A stretch of 34,358 nt of DNA, taken from positions 1 to 34,358 of the forward strand of contig QHXN01000032.1 of NCBI GenBank assembly GCA_003222975.1, written 5' to 3'. Position numbers and translations under genes: made by a program. This stretch comes from Acidobacteriota bacterium (GTDB taxonomy: Bacteria > Acidobacteriota > Blastocatellia > Pyrinomonadales > Pyrinomonadaceae). Below the pieces are notes generated by a model. It worked only from the letters and a program-made list of their open reading frames with translations. It was not told the origin of the DNA and ran no database searches. Positions 1-8,063 of this stretch are shown here, one piece after another; position 1 is the first letter of the stretch, and each line of letters opens with the position of its first letter.

Positions 1-1627
1 TGACCGAGCCGTAGGCGGCGGTCGTCAGGTCGTAGCGCATCTGGCGCGCGATGAAGTCGCGGCTGCGTTCGAGCTGGGCGTCCGTCACCTTGTAGTCGTT
101 GTTGTGCGCGGCGACGAACTCCTTGAACGCCTTGAAGACCTTGTCGTCAACGACGAAGTCCGACGCCCCGACGTTGTGCTCGAAGTCGGGCATGCCCGGA
201 ACCTTGTAGTCGCCCAAGGCCGAAACTCTGCCGTTCACCAGCTCGCGCGCGAAGGCGAAGACGGGGTCAATCAAACGAATCTGCTGGGCTGAGAGCGTGC
301 GCGCCTTGACGGCCTCGTCGGGCGTGATGCCGCCGCCGCCGTAGATGGGTCGGCCCGTGTCTGTGTGCGTCTCCGGGCCTTTGGGCTTCTCGGCCTGCGC
401 CTCGTCAACCGTCCCGTTCAGGCGACCGTAGATGTAGTCGTAGAAGCCTTGGTTCGAGTAGTCGCGCTGAATCAGGCGGCCCGAAGGCGTGTAGTACTTC
501 GAGGTCGTCAGCGTCAGCGCCGTGCCGTATTCGAGCGGCATGATGCTCTGGACGAGGCCCTTGCCGAAAGAGGTCTCGCCGACGATGAGCGCGCGGTCGT
601 GATCCTGCCAGGCTCCCGCGACGATCTCCGAGGCCGAGGCCGTGCCGCGGTTAACCAAGACGACGAGCGGCGTCGGGTCGGGCGTGCGATTCTCAGACCT
701 GTACTCGTGCTCCGTGCCGCGCATGCCGCGCCCTTTTTGCGTCAGGACGATCTGGCCGTTGCCAAGAAACTGCTCGGCGACGTGCACGGCCTGGTCGAGT
801 ATGCCGCCGCCGTTGCCGCGCAGGTCAACGACGAGTCCCGTCATGCCGTGCGTGCGCAGGAAGTCGAGCGCCGAGACGAACTCGTCGGCGGTCGTGTAGT
901 TGAAGCCGCGCGTCATGTCTATGTAGCCGACGCCGGGCTTGATGAAGTAGGCGTCCGGGACGGTCGGCTGCGCCACGGCGTCGCGCGTGATTTCGACCGT
1001 CTCCTGCTGCCCATTTGAAGCGCGCTCGACCGTGACCTTGACGGTCGTGTTGCGCGGCCCGCGCAGGCGGTCGCGCACGTCGCCCGAAGCCTTGCCCTTC
1101 ACCGTCTCGCCGTCAATGGCGACGATGCGGTCGCCGAACCGCAGGCCGGCGCGGAAGGCCGGCGTGCCCTCGAAGGTGGCGAGGATGTAGGTGTCGGTGT
1201 CCTTGCCGATCTTGCGGTCGCCGATGGTCGCGCCGATGCCGTAGTACTCCGAGCGCCAGTCGGCGCGCTGATCCTCGAACTCTTTCGCGTCGTAGTAGTT
1301 CGAGTGCGGGTCGAGCGTGCGCAGCATGCCGATGATCGAGGACTTGAACACGTCGTTGTAGTTGAGCTTGTTGCCGTCAACGTAGTTGTCCTGGATGACG
1401 GTCAGCGCCTCGGCCACGTCCGACTCGACGCCCTCGGTCGCCTCCGTGCGCGGGCGGCGCGTCGTGCGCGGGCCGGGCGCGGGGGCGACGTTGGGGCGTG
1501 TGACCGGGCGATTGGGGGCCGGCAGTATCGGCGGTTGTGAGCCGCTCTGCTGCGCGATGACGAGCGCGGGCAGCGAGAGCGCGAGCAGGAGCAGCGTCGC
1601 GGGCGCGGTGGAAATTCTCTTTTTCAC
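1..1627 (-). CDS. S41 family C-terminal processing peptidase (CtpA-like), 3' end outside window
   Basis: Secreted PDZ-containing serine protease of the tail-specific/CtpA family, expected to trim or degrade periplasmic proteins. The GTG start at 1627 has a TGAGG ribosome site 8 nt upstream. A signal peptide (residues 1-25, ending LVIAQQ) is followed by a Pro/Arg-rich linker (about 30-62), a helical region with LDPHSNYY (105-112), a PDZ domain (about 128-215, with GLRFGDRIVAIDG) and the S41 core: GYIDMTRGF, VVDLRGNGGG, GTASASEIVAG and SFGKGLVQS. The nucleophile should be Ser331 and the general base Lys356; their 25-residue spacing matches Prc/CtpA enzymes. About 542 codons are present and no stop is reached, so the C-terminus lies beyond base 1. 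Family assignment is firm; the substrate is unknown. It is divergent from the gene at 2004. Confidence 0.93.
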   Translation of the reverse strand, partial: MKKRISTAPATLLLLALSLPALVIAQQSGSQPPILPAPNRPVTRPNVAPAPGPRTTRRPRTEATEGVESDVAEALTVIQDNYVDGNKLNYNDVFKSSIIGMLRTLDPHSNYYDAKEFEDQRADWRSEYYGIGATIGDRKIGKDTDTYILATFEGTPAFRAGLRFGDRIVAIDGETVKGKASGDVRDRLRGPRNTTVKVTVERASNGQQETVEITRDAVAQPTVPDAYFIKPGVGYIDMTRGFNYTTADEFVSALDFLRTHGMTGLVVDLRGNGGGILDQAVHVAEQFLGNGQIVLTQKGRGMRGTEHEYRSENRTPDPTPLVVLVNRGTASASEIVAGAWQDHDRALIVGETSFGKGLVQSIMPLEYGTALTLTTSKYYTPSGRLIQRDYSNQGFYDYIYGRLNGTVDEAQAEKPKGPETHTDTGRPIYGGGGITPDEAVKARTLSAQQIRLIDPVFAFARELVNGRVSALGDYKVPGMPDFEHNVGASDFVVDDKVFKAFKEFVAAHNNDYKVTDAQLERSRDFIARQMRYDLTTAAYGSV

Positions 1628-1782
1628 AGGGAAAACCTCAGTTATAACCCAAGACCCGAAGAGGACGCCGCGAAGGCGCGGCGGCTCGGTCGTCCAAATT
1701 GTCGAATCCGCCTCGTTCCAAATAAGGCAGGTGCGGAGTAGTGTAATGGATGAGAGCGGAAGCGGCAAGGTTGCAAAGAAAG

Positions 1783-1853
1783 GGTGAAGGATGAAGGATG
1801 AAGGATGAAAGTCTTCGGCTCATCATTGAGCGGTTTTCTTCATCCTTCATCCT
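1783..1853. repeat. Heptamer-array palindrome A (GGATGAA units)
   Basis: The left arm carries three to four tandem GGATGAA-type heptamers (1783-1810) and the right arm the complementary TTCATCC units (about 1835-1853), separated by a loop of about 24 nt. It lies in the divergent intergenic region between the S41 protease and the gene at 2004. It has the same architecture as the other heptamer palindromes in the window, with the unit shared with the element at 13620. Confidence 0.8.
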
Positions 1854-1865
1854 CTGCCGTCCCGC

Positions 1866-1895
1866 TTGCGCTCGCATCTCGCGCGCCCTTAGAAT
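1866..1895 (+). promoter_or_regulatory. Possible sigma-70-type promoter
   Basis: TTGCGC (1866-1871) and TAGAAT (1890-1895) are separated by 18 nt, which would start transcription near 1902, about 100 nt ahead of the gene at 2004. The -10 match is 5 of 6 and the -35 match 4 of 6. This is a motif match only. Confidence 0.3.
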
Positions 1896-1946
1896 GCTGA
1901 TAAGCAGTTCGCAGGAACAGAAGGTCGCGCCGACAGACGCGGGAGC

Positions 1947-1978
1947 CAGCCTTGGGACTACGGAAGTCCCACGGGCTG
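1947..1978. repeat. Extended hairpin upstream of the gene at 2004
   Basis: TGGGACT-ACGGA-AGTCCCA forms a 7-bp stem with a 5-nt loop, and outer CAGCC/GGGCTG segments extend it. It ends about 10 nt before the ribosome site of the next gene, so it may be a leader hairpin or a REP-like dispersed palindrome. There is no T-tract, so it is not a standard terminator. Confidence 0.5.
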
Positions 1979-2003
1979 ACTTCACAGAGGAGGTTGATAG
2001 CAG

Positions 2004-2432
2004 ATGAGCACCCCGAACGACCCGAAAGACCCCGAAATTCTCGACCCCATTGACGACCTGATGCTGACCGACGGCGAGGGCGAGCAGGGGTACGAGCGCG
2101 AGCGCGTCTCCTCTTCGGTGCGCGACATCGCCTCGCGCATCCCCGAATCGCTCGCCTCCATCGGGCGCGACATCAGCCGCACGGTCGAGCGCGCGCTCTC
2201 GGCGAAGGACGACTACGTCGTCGCCGTCAAGCTCTCGCACGAGGCGCAGGACAGGCTCGAACAGCTCGTGCAGGCCGGAGTCTTCCGCAGCCGCGCCGAG
2301 GCCGCCGCCTTCCTCATTGACGAGGGCATCAAGGCGCAGCACGAACTCTTCGACCGCGTCTCGCTGAAGCTCTCCGAGATCGAGCGCCTGCGCGCCGAGC
2401 TGCGCGGCATGATTAACACGACGCAGCCCTAG
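2004..2432 (+). CDS. Ribbon-helix-helix-like small protein
   Basis: A 142-residue protein whose ATG start is preceded by AGGAGG at a spacing of about 11 nt. The N-terminal half is acidic and low in structure. Residues about 70-110 (VAVKLSHEAQDRLEQLV, then GVFRSRAEAAAFLIDEGIKA) have the beta strand, helix, turn, helix pattern of CopG/Arc-type DNA-binding domains. A charged, probably coiled-coil C-terminus (LSEIERLRAELRGM) follows. It may be a regulator or a protein-interaction module. The family fold is inferred from pattern alone and no partner toxin lies beside it. The next gene, a TonB-type protein, starts 47 nt downstream on the same strand. Confidence 0.75.
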   Translation: MSTPNDPKDPEILDPIDDLMLTDGEGEQGYERERVSSSVRDIASRIPESLASIGRDISRTVERALSAKDDYVVAVKLSHEAQDRLEQLVQAGVFRSRAEAAAFLIDEGIKAQHELFDRVSLKLSEIERLRAELRGMINTTQP

Positions 2433-2479
2433 GCGGCACGCCCGCCCCGCGCCCGTTCTTTAGTGACAGAGGTGGCACG

Positions 2480-2908
2480 TTGCGAAGTCTATTACTCATC
2501 ACACTCTGCCTCGCCGTCGTCTCCGCGAACGGCGCGTCGGCCCAGGACGGCCCCGGCAGGAGCACGCCGTCCCGCCCCTGCAACGCGCCCAGCCCCACGA
2601 CGCGCGAGGCCGACGAAAAGATTTACGCGGGCAATGAGGTGACGTGCAAGGCCGTCATCAACAGCCGCCCGCAGCCGGCCTACCCGCGCCGTGCGCGCGA
2701 GGACAGGGTTCAGGGCGTGGTGCGCGTGGGCGTCGTGCTGCTCGCGTCGGGCAAGGTCGGGGAGGTAACGGTCTTCAAAGGTCTGCCCGAAGGCGTCAGC
2801 GAGGCGGCGGTCGAGGCCGCGCGGCAGATCAAGTTCACGCCGGCCATCAAGGACGACCGCTGGGTCTCGCAGCGCGTCCTGGTCGAATACGCTTTCTACA
2901 TTTACTGA
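2480..2908 (+). CDS. TonB C-terminal-domain protein (periplasmic energy-transducer-like)
   Basis: A 142-residue protein starting at TTG 2480 behind AGAGGTGG. It has a signal peptide (residues 1-22, LLLITLCLAVVSANGASAQ). The C-terminal 80 residues carry the TonB_C pattern: PQPAYPRRAREDRVQGVVRV, then GKVGEVTVFKGLPEGVSEAAVEAARQIKFTPAI and a final beta strand. Full TonB proteins have an inner-membrane anchor and a long Pro-rich spanner, both missing here, so this is a small secreted TonB-CTD protein rather than a classical transducer for outer-membrane receptors. It is 9 nt upstream of the M16 peptidase gene and probably in the same operon, so a role with those peptidases at the outer membrane is plausible but unproven. 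Confidence 0.85.
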   Translation: MRSLLLITLCLAVVSANGASAQDGPGRSTPSRPCNAPSPTTREADEKIYAGNEVTCKAVINSRPQPAYPRRAREDRVQGVVRVGVVLLASGKVGEVTVFKGLPEGVSEAAVEAARQIKFTPAIKDDRWVSQRVLVEYAFYIY

Positions 2909-2917
2909 GGTCAACGC

Positions 2918-4378
2918 TTGTCTTCAACTTTCACGCTGCCGCAGATTCCGATTGAGCAGTTCGCGCTGGCAAACGGCCTGCGCGTCGTCTTCAGCGAAGA
3001 CCACTCCGTCCCGGTCGTCTCCGTCGCCGTTTATTACGACGTGGGTTCGCGCAACGAGCGCGAGGGGCGCACGGGCTTCGCGCACCTCTTCGAGCACATG
3101 ATGTTTCAAGGCTCGGAGAACGTCCCCAAAGCCGGCCACTTCCAGTACATCTTCAACAACGGCGGCACGATGAACGGGACGACATCCTCGGAGCGCACCA
3201 ACTATTTCGAGACGCTCCCGGCCAGCCAGCTCCCGCTCGCCCTCTGGCTGGAGAGCGACCGCATGCGCTCGCTCAAGGTCACGCAGGAGAACCTCGACAA
3301 CCAGCGCGATGCCGTCAAGGAGGAGAAGCGTCTTACCTACGACAACCGCCCCTACTCGAACGCCTTCCTCCGCCTGAACGAACTCATCTACCGCAACTCC
3401 CGAAACGCTCACTCGACCATCGGCTCGATGGAAGACCTAGACGACGCGACCATCGAGGACGTGCGCGAGTTCTTCCGAATCTACTACGCGCCCAACAACG
3501 CCGTCGTCGCCGTCTGCGGCGACTTCGACTCCGGGGAGGCGCGCTCTCTGGTCGAAAAATACTTCGCCTCGATACCGCCGCAGCCCGCGCCGCCATCCGT
3601 TGACGTGAGCGAGCAGCCGGAGGTCGCCGCGCGCGGCGAGACCTACACAGACCCTTTCGCGCAACTGCCCGCCATCATGCTCGGCTGGAAAGTCCCCGCG
3701 CGCCGCACCGAGGATTACTACGCGCTCTCGCTCGCCAGCGACCTTCTGCTCGACGGCGACAGCTCGCGCCTCTACCAGCGGCTCGTCAAGGACGAGGAGT
3801 CGGTCGTCGCCATCCAGGGCAGTGTCGGCGAGCGCCGCGGCCCCTCCACTCTGTACGTCTTCGCCATCCCCAAGCCGGGCCACACAACCGCAGATATTCG
3901 CGCGACGATTCAAGAAGAGATCGAGCGACTCGCCGCCGAAGGCCCTTCGCCCGAAGAGATGGAGAAGCTGCGCAACACGCTCCTGAACGACGCCGTGCGC
4001 AGCCGCCAGTCGACGCTCTACCGCGCGCAGCGACTCGCCGAATACGCGCTCTACGACGGCGACCCCGGCCTCTTCAACACGGAGATGGAACGCTACCTCG
4101 CCGTCACGCCCGACGAGATCAGGCGCGCCGCCAGCCGCCACCTCCTCACCGACAACCACTCGGCCATGGAGGTCGTCCCGGCGCACATGGCCGCGCCCGA
4201 AGCCGAGCCTGCCCCCGCGCAGCCGCAAACGCCCGGCGAGCCGGCGCAGCCCGGCGCTCCCCCGCCGCAGGTTCCGGCCCCGCCGCCCGCCGACCCCCAG
4301 CCGCCGACCGAACCCCCGCCGCCCGTCGGCGACGACTCGGCGGCGCAGCATGAACAAATTTCGTCAGCGAACGACTGA
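2918..4378 (+). CDS. M16 family zinc metallopeptidase, catalytic subunit
   Basis: A 486-residue insulinase-family peptidase (PqqL/processing-peptidase-beta type). The inverted zinc motif HLFEH is at residues 56-60, and a downstream glutamate (about E135, in VKEEKRLTY) supplies the third ligand at the usual spacing of about 75. The second M16 domain contains the expected Asp-Ser-Ser-Arg-Leu-Tyr segment. Residues from about 425 to the end form a Pro/Ala/Gln-rich, probably disordered tail. The TTG start at 2918 has GAGG 8 nt upstream; no signal peptide is obvious from this start. It is followed by an inactive M16 paralogue, and together they probably form the alpha-beta heterodimer seen in bacterial M16B pairs. 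Confidence 0.93.
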   Translation: MSSTFTLPQIPIEQFALANGLRVVFSEDHSVPVVSVAVYYDVGSRNEREGRTGFAHLFEHMMFQGSENVPKAGHFQYIFNNGGTMNGTTSSERTNYFETLPASQLPLALWLESDRMRSLKVTQENLDNQRDAVKEEKRLTYDNRPYSNAFLRLNELIYRNSRNAHSTIGSMEDLDDATIEDVREFFRIYYAPNNAVVAVCGDFDSGEARSLVEKYFASIPPQPAPPSVDVSEQPEVAARGETYTDPFAQLPAIMLGWKVPARRTEDYYALSLASDLLLDGDSSRLYQRLVKDEESVVAIQGSVGERRGPSTLYVFAIPKPGHTTADIRATIQEEIERLAAEGPSPEEMEKLRNTLLNDAVRSRQSTLYRAQRLAEYALYDGDPGLFNTEMERYLAVTPDEIRRAASRHLLTDNHSAMEVVPAHMAAPEAEPAPAQPQTPGEPAQPGAPPPQVPAPPPADPQPPTEPPPPVGDDSAAQHEQISSAND

Positions 4379-4386
4379 AGGACTAA

Positions 4387-4466
4387 TGATGAATGCGGAA
4401 TGATGAATGATGAATTGAAAACAGCGACCTTCTCATCATTCATCATTCATCATTCCGCATTCATCA
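4387..4466. repeat. Heptamer-array palindrome B (GATGAAT units), perfect 28-bp arms
   Basis: The left arm 4387-4414 and right arm 4439-4466 are perfect reverse complements (28 nt) around a 24-nt loop. Read in phase the arm is GATGAAT-GCGGAAT-GATGAAT-GATGAA. It starts 9 nt after the stop codon of the first M16 gene and ends 10 nt before the second M16 start. The arm sequence is identical to that of the element at 22027. Confidence 0.9.
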
Positions 4467-4476
4467 CTTCTAATCT

Positions 4477-5862
4477 ATGTTGACTCAGACCGAAGATTTC
4501 CGCCGCCAGCCGCCCGCGCCCCTGCCGCCGCGCGCGCTCAACCTGCCGCTGTCTGAAGAGACGACGCTCGCGAACGGCCTTCGCGTCGTCGTCGTCGAGC
4601 AGGCGCGTCTGCCCCTCGTCAGCTTCCGGCTCGCGCTGCGCACGGGCGACGCCTTCGACCCGCCGGGGCTGCCCGGCCTGACCGACACGCTCACGAGCAT
4701 GCTCGTCGAGGGCACAGAGACGCGCACCAGCCGCCAGATCGCCGAGGAGGTCGCGCGCCTCGGCGCGACCCTCAACGCGGGCGCGACCGCCGACTACACC
4801 ACGGTCGCCGCCTCCTCGCTCGCGGCCTTCTCGGACGAAGCGCTCGAACTGCTCGCCGACGTGTCGCTCCGCCCCTCGTTCCCCGAAAACGAGCTGGCGC
4901 TCGCCAAGACCAACGCGCAGCAGAACCTGATCGCGCAGCGCGCGCAGCCCTCGTTCCTCGCCTCCGAAGCGGTCGCGCGCGTCATCTTCGGCGAGCACCC
5001 TTACGCCATCGTCTCGCCGACGCCGGAGTCAATCGAGGCGACGACGTGCGAGCGTCTGCTCGCCGAGCACCGTGCGAAGTACGTCCCCAACAACGCCGTC
5101 CTCTTCGCCGTCGGCGACGTGCGGCGCGAACACGTGCTCGCGCGCATCGCCGAACTCTTCGGCGGCTGGCAGCCCGGCGAGGTCGTCGAGCCGGACTTCC
5201 CCGCCCCGCCCGTGCGCACCCGTCGCGCCGCCTACGTCGTCAACCGCCCCGGCTCGGCGCAGACCAACATCGTCGTCGCCAACCCGTCCATCAAGCGCAC
5301 AGACCCCGACTACTTCCCCTTCCTCGTCATGCACACAATACTCGGCGGGACGGCCTCGGCGCGGCTCTTCATGAACCTGCGCGAAGAGAAGGGCTACACC
5401 TACGGCGCGTACACGCAGCTCGACGCGCGCCGCTACGCCGGAAGTTTCCGCGCGACGACCGAGGTGCGGACGCCCGTCACCGGCGCGTCGCTCAAAGAGA
5501 TTTTCTACGAGCTTGAACGCATCCGCTCCGAGGACGCGTCCGACAAGGAGTTGACCGACGCGAAGACCTACCTGACCGGCACCTTCCCCATCCGTTTGGA
5601 GACGCAGGAGGGTCTCGTGGAGCAGCTCGTGCAGATCAGGATGAACGGCCTCGCGCCCGACTACCTACAGACCTACCGCGACAACGTCCAGCGCGTCACC
5701 CAAGAGGACGTGCGCCGCGTCGCCGTCGAGTACGTCACGCCCGACCGCGCGGCCATCGTCGTCGTTGGCGACGCCGCGGAGATACGGGAACAGGTCGCGC
5801 CCTTCGCCGAGGCGCTGGAAGACTTCGACGGCCCGGCACAGTCGAAGGCGGGCGCGCACTAG
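4477..5862 (+). CDS. M16 family peptidase-like protein, non-catalytic partner subunit
   Basis: A 461-residue M16 family protein. At the place where HxxEH is expected it has GLTDTLTSMLVEG, so the zinc site is lost. It keeps the Arg/Tyr substrate-binding feature typical of the inactive subunit (NLREEKGYTYGAY, around residues 300-315). Two M16 domains are recognisable: the N-terminal half with ANGLRVVVVEQARLPLVSF, and the C-terminal half starting near the conserved ARLFMNLREEKG segment. In characterised M16B systems this subunit completes the chamber and holds substrate for the active subunit, which here is encoded directly upstream. The ATG start has no strong ribosome site, because the palindromic repeat ends just 10 nt before it. 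Confidence 0.92.
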   Translation: MLTQTEDFRRQPPAPLPPRALNLPLSEETTLANGLRVVVVEQARLPLVSFRLALRTGDAFDPPGLPGLTDTLTSMLVEGTETRTSRQIAEEVARLGATLNAGATADYTTVAASSLAAFSDEALELLADVSLRPSFPENELALAKTNAQQNLIAQRAQPSFLASEAVARVIFGEHPYAIVSPTPESIEATTCERLLAEHRAKYVPNNAVLFAVGDVRREHVLARIAELFGGWQPGEVVEPDFPAPPVRTRRAAYVVNRPGSAQTNIVVANPSIKRTDPDYFPFLVMHTILGGTASARLFMNLREEKGYTYGAYTQLDARRYAGSFRATTEVRTPVTGASLKEIFYELERIRSEDASDKELTDAKTYLTGTFPIRLETQEGLVEQLVQIRMNGLAPDYLQTYRDNVQRVTQEDVRRVAVEYVTPDRAAIVVVGDAAEIREQVAPFAEALEDFDGPAQSKAGAH

Positions 5863-5889
5863 TGCTTGAATCGAAAACTGACAGGGGGA

Positions 5890-6204
5890 ATGAAAGTGAA
5901 TCTGGTAGGAACATGGAATCTGGAAGTGGTGACGCCCTTCGGCAAGCACCCGGCGACGCTCACGTTCGACGCCGCGGGCGGCGCTCTGAGCGGCAAGATG
6001 GACTCGCGCCTCGGCGTCGCGCCGCTCGAAGGCCTGACCGTCACACACGACGGCTTCGACGCGACGGTCTCGATGGAGTTTCAGGGCAAGCCCTACGCGG
6101 CGAACATTACGGGGCAGGTCGAGGACGATTCGATCAGCGGCACCATCAAGGTCAAGCTGCCCATCGCGCCGCCCATCCGCTACACGGGCACGCGGGCTTC
6201 TTAA
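5890..6204 (+). CDS. Small beta-rich conserved hypothetical protein
   Basis: About 104 residues. The ATG at 5890 (or GTG 5896) sits just behind AGGGGGA; a TTG at 5866 is also in frame but lacks a ribosome site. The sequence alternates short strands (NLVGTWNLEV, ATLTFDAAGGALSGKM, ATVSMEFQGKPYAANITGQV, SISGTIKVKLP), as in small beta-barrel or lipocalin-like folds. There is no signal peptide and no catalytic motif. It starts 27 nt after the inactive M16 subunit and is probably co-transcribed with it. Function unknown. Confidence 0.7.
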   Translation: MKVNLVGTWNLEVVTPFGKHPATLTFDAAGGALSGKMDSRLGVAPLEGLTVTHDGFDATVSMEFQGKPYAANITGQVEDDSISGTIKVKLPIAPPIRYTGTRAS

Positions 6205-6231
6205 AGCCCAACGTACTGTTGAAGGCGCAGC

Positions 6232-6251
6232 GAGCCGCCTGACGGCGGCTC
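6232..6251. repeat. GC-rich hairpin after the M16 operon
   Basis: GAGCCGCC and GGCGGCTC form a perfect 8-bp stem with a TGAC loop, 28 nt after the preceding stop codon. A pyrimidine-rich stretch (CCCCGTCTTCCGTCCC) follows instead of a clean T-tract, so it could be a weak terminator or part of a degenerate dispersed repeat. The rest of 6205-6457 shows no gene. Confidence 0.5.
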
Positions 6252-6457
6252 CCCGTCTTCCGTCCCGCAGGGGATTGATGTCCGGGTGCGATGTAAGTAT
6301 ATTTTAGAAAACCCATGTGCCAGTCTGGCCCATTGCACACGCGCCCGCTCGACTCCCGCGCCGACCTCTTCGCGGACTAGCCGCTCTTCCCTTCCCACGG
6401 TCGCGTTTCCAAACACACAAAATCAACGACCTCGCACAAAACGAAGGAGAAGAGTTT

Positions 6458-7813
6458 ATGTCAATAGCCGCTCCCACGAAGAGGCCGGAGATCAGGACGG
6501 AGTTGCCCGGCCCCGTTGGCAGAGAGATCGTCGAGGCCGACGCCCGCTGGGTCACGCCCTCGTACCCGCGCCCCTCGTTTCAACTCGTCGTCGAGCGCGC
6601 CGCAGGGGTTTGGGTCGAGGACGTTGACGGCAACACGTTCCTCGACTGCAACGCCGGGGTCGCCGTCTGCTCGACGGGCCACTGCCACCCGGAAGTCGTC
6701 CGCGCGATTCAGGAGCAGGCCGCGCGCCTGATTCACATGTGCGGCACAGACTTCTACTACCGACACATGCCCGACCTCGCGCGCGTGCTCGACCGCATCG
6801 TGCCCGTGCCCTCGCCCACCAAGACGCACTTCGCCAACAGCGGGACGGAGGCGGTCGAGACCGCGCTGAAGCTGGCGATGCACTCGACGGGCCGCGAGAA
6901 GTTCATCGCCTTCTTCAACAGCTTCCACGGTCGCACGCTCGGCTCTCTGTCTCTCACCTCGTCGAAGGTCGCGCAGCGCCGCGGCTTCAAACGCCAACTG
7001 CTCGACGTGGTTCACGTCCCCTATCCGAACACCTTCCGCCACCCCTTCACGGGCGAGCGCACCGACGGCCCCACGGCCTCTGCCGCCGTCCTCGACTGGA
7101 TCGAGCAGCGTCTGTTCCAGACGACGACTCCGCCCGAAGAGGTCGCAGGCATTGTCGTCGAGGCGGTGCAGGGCGAGGGCGGCTACGTGCCCGCGCCGCG
7201 CGAGTTCCTGCAAGGGCTTCGACGCATCTGTGACGAACACGGCATCCTGCTCATCGTTGACGAGGTGCAGTCGGGGATGGGCCGGACGGGCAAGATGTTC
7301 GCGTGCGAGCACTACGACCTGAAGCCGGACATCATCACGCTGGCGAAGGGCATCGCGTCGGGGGTGCCGATGGGCGCGTGCGTGGCGCGCGCCGATTTGA
7401 TGGACTGGAAGCCTGGCGCGCACGCTTCGACCTTCGGCGGCAACCCCGTCGCCATCGCCGCCGCCCTGAAGACCATCGAGTTGCTAGAACGAGAACTCGT
7501 CGCCAACAGCGCGGAGGTCGGCGCGTACCTGAAAGACGGACTGCGCGGACTCGCGCGGAAGCACGACTGCATCGGCGACGTGCGGGGTTTCGGCATGATG
7601 CTCGGCGTCGAGTTCGTCACGGATCGGGCGACGCTCGCGCCCGCGCCCGAACTGCGCGACCGCGTCGAGGTCGAGTGCTACCGCCGCGGCCTCATCATCC
7701 TCGGCGCGGGCTACAACACAATCCGCTGGTCGCCGCCGCTCATCCTCACGCGCGAGCAGACGGACGTGGCCCTGGAAATCTTCGACGAGGCGATCAGCGC
7801 GGCTAAAGGATGA
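6458..7813 (+). CDS. Class III PLP-dependent aminotransferase (acetylornithine/GABA aminotransferase family)
   Basis: A 451-residue fold-type I enzyme. ATG 6458 has GAAGGAGA 8 nt upstream; in-frame codons back to 6317 have no ribosome site. Conserved elements are GVWVEDVDGNTFLDCNAGVA, the PLP-phosphate segment NSGTEAVETALKLA, SFHGRTLGSLSLT, the cofactor-contacting VDEVQSGMGRTGK (Asp268) and the Schiff-base lysine Lys297 in TLAKGIASG. The overall form matches GabT-like proteins often labelled acetyl ornithine aminotransferase family, some archaeal members of which act as amino-acid racemases, so the substrate cannot be assigned. There is no arginine or GABA pathway gene beside it. It ends in an octamer-repeat palindrome. 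Confidence 0.92.
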   Translation: MSIAAPTKRPEIRTELPGPVGREIVEADARWVTPSYPRPSFQLVVERAAGVWVEDVDGNTFLDCNAGVAVCSTGHCHPEVVRAIQEQAARLIHMCGTDFYYRHMPDLARVLDRIVPVPSPTKTHFANSGTEAVETALKLAMHSTGREKFIAFFNSFHGRTLGSLSLTSSKVAQRRGFKRQLLDVVHVPYPNTFRHPFTGERTDGPTASAAVLDWIEQRLFQTTTPPEEVAGIVVEAVQGEGGYVPAPREFLQGLRRICDEHGILLIVDEVQSGMGRTGKMFACEHYDLKPDIITLAKGIASGVPMGACVARADLMDWKPGAHASTFGGNPVAIAAALKTIELLERELVANSAEVGAYLKDGLRGLARKHDCIGDVRGFGMMLGVEFVTDRATLAPAPELRDRVEVECYRRGLIILGAGYNTIRWSPPLILTREQTDVALEIFDEAISAAKG

Positions 7814-7957
7814 CGGGGAGACGGAGAGACTGAGTGACGGGGCGAAGCGGAGACCGAGGGCGGCAATAGAGAGTCTTGTCACATTCCAAGCTCAGTCACC
7901 CCGTCTCTCAGTCTCTCCGTCTCCCCGTCACTCCGTCTCTCAGTCTCCCCGTCTCTT
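7811..7957. repeat. Octamer-array palindrome (GTCTCNCN units)
   Basis: The left arm 7811-7842 and right arm 7899-7930 are reverse complements at 31 of 32 positions. The unit is 8 nt (GGGGAGAC, GGAGAGAC, TGAGTGAC and complements). The right side continues with about three further octamers to 7957 that have no left partner. The left arm starts on the TGA stop codon of the aminotransferase gene. A second octamer element of the same type lies inside the MFS gene at 14412. Confidence 0.88.
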
Positions 7958-7967
7958 CATCCTTCGT

Positions 7968-7995
7968 TTGACTTGTATCCGCGCCCGCTTATAAA
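7968..7995 (+). promoter_or_regulatory. Sigma-70-type promoter of the HAF-repeat protein gene
   Basis: TTGACT (7968-7973) and TATAAA (7990-7995) are separated by 16 nt, each matching the consensus at five of six positions or nearly so. Transcription should start near 8002, leaving a 5' leader of about 115 nt that contains the inverted repeat at 8018-8063. Confidence 0.6.
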
Positions 7996-8017
7996 GTTCG
8001 GGTTAGTCCAACGCTCT

Positions 8018-8063
8018 CCGGCTCGGCGTTGGCCGACGAGCGTCGCCCGATTAGCCGAGCCGG
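8018..8063. promoter_or_regulatory. 10-bp inverted repeat in the 5' leader
   Basis: CCGGCTCGGC (8018-8027) and GCCGAGCCGG (8054-8063) are perfect reverse complements around 26 nt that themselves contain GTTGGCCGACGAGCGTCG, able to pair internally. It lies between the promoter and the start codon, so it would form in the transcript. It could be a leader RNA structure or an operator; no known riboswitch pattern was recognised. Confidence 0.5.

Noticed and set aside
1638..2342. Long minus-strand open frame of 234 codons opposite the ribbon-helix-helix-like gene
   Set aside because: It is a shadow of the plus-strand gene: high GC leaves antisense frames open, and its ends are encoded by the repeat element. 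No ribosome site or domain.
2924..4357. Antisense open frames (162 and 306 codons) opposite the first M16 gene
   Set aside because: Arg/Val/Gly-rich translations with no motif, running against a clear M16 peptidase gene.
4383..4474. CTAAT on both sides of palindrome B as a target-site duplication
   Set aside because: The 5-nt match is within chance, and no comparable duplication flanks the sister copy at 22027 or the other elements.
6205..6457. Degenerate dispersed repeat resembling CCGTCCC-type palindromes known in this lineage
   Set aside because: Only fragments (CGTCCCGCAGGGG) are recognisable in one copy, so I list just the GC hairpin and do not claim a repeat family.
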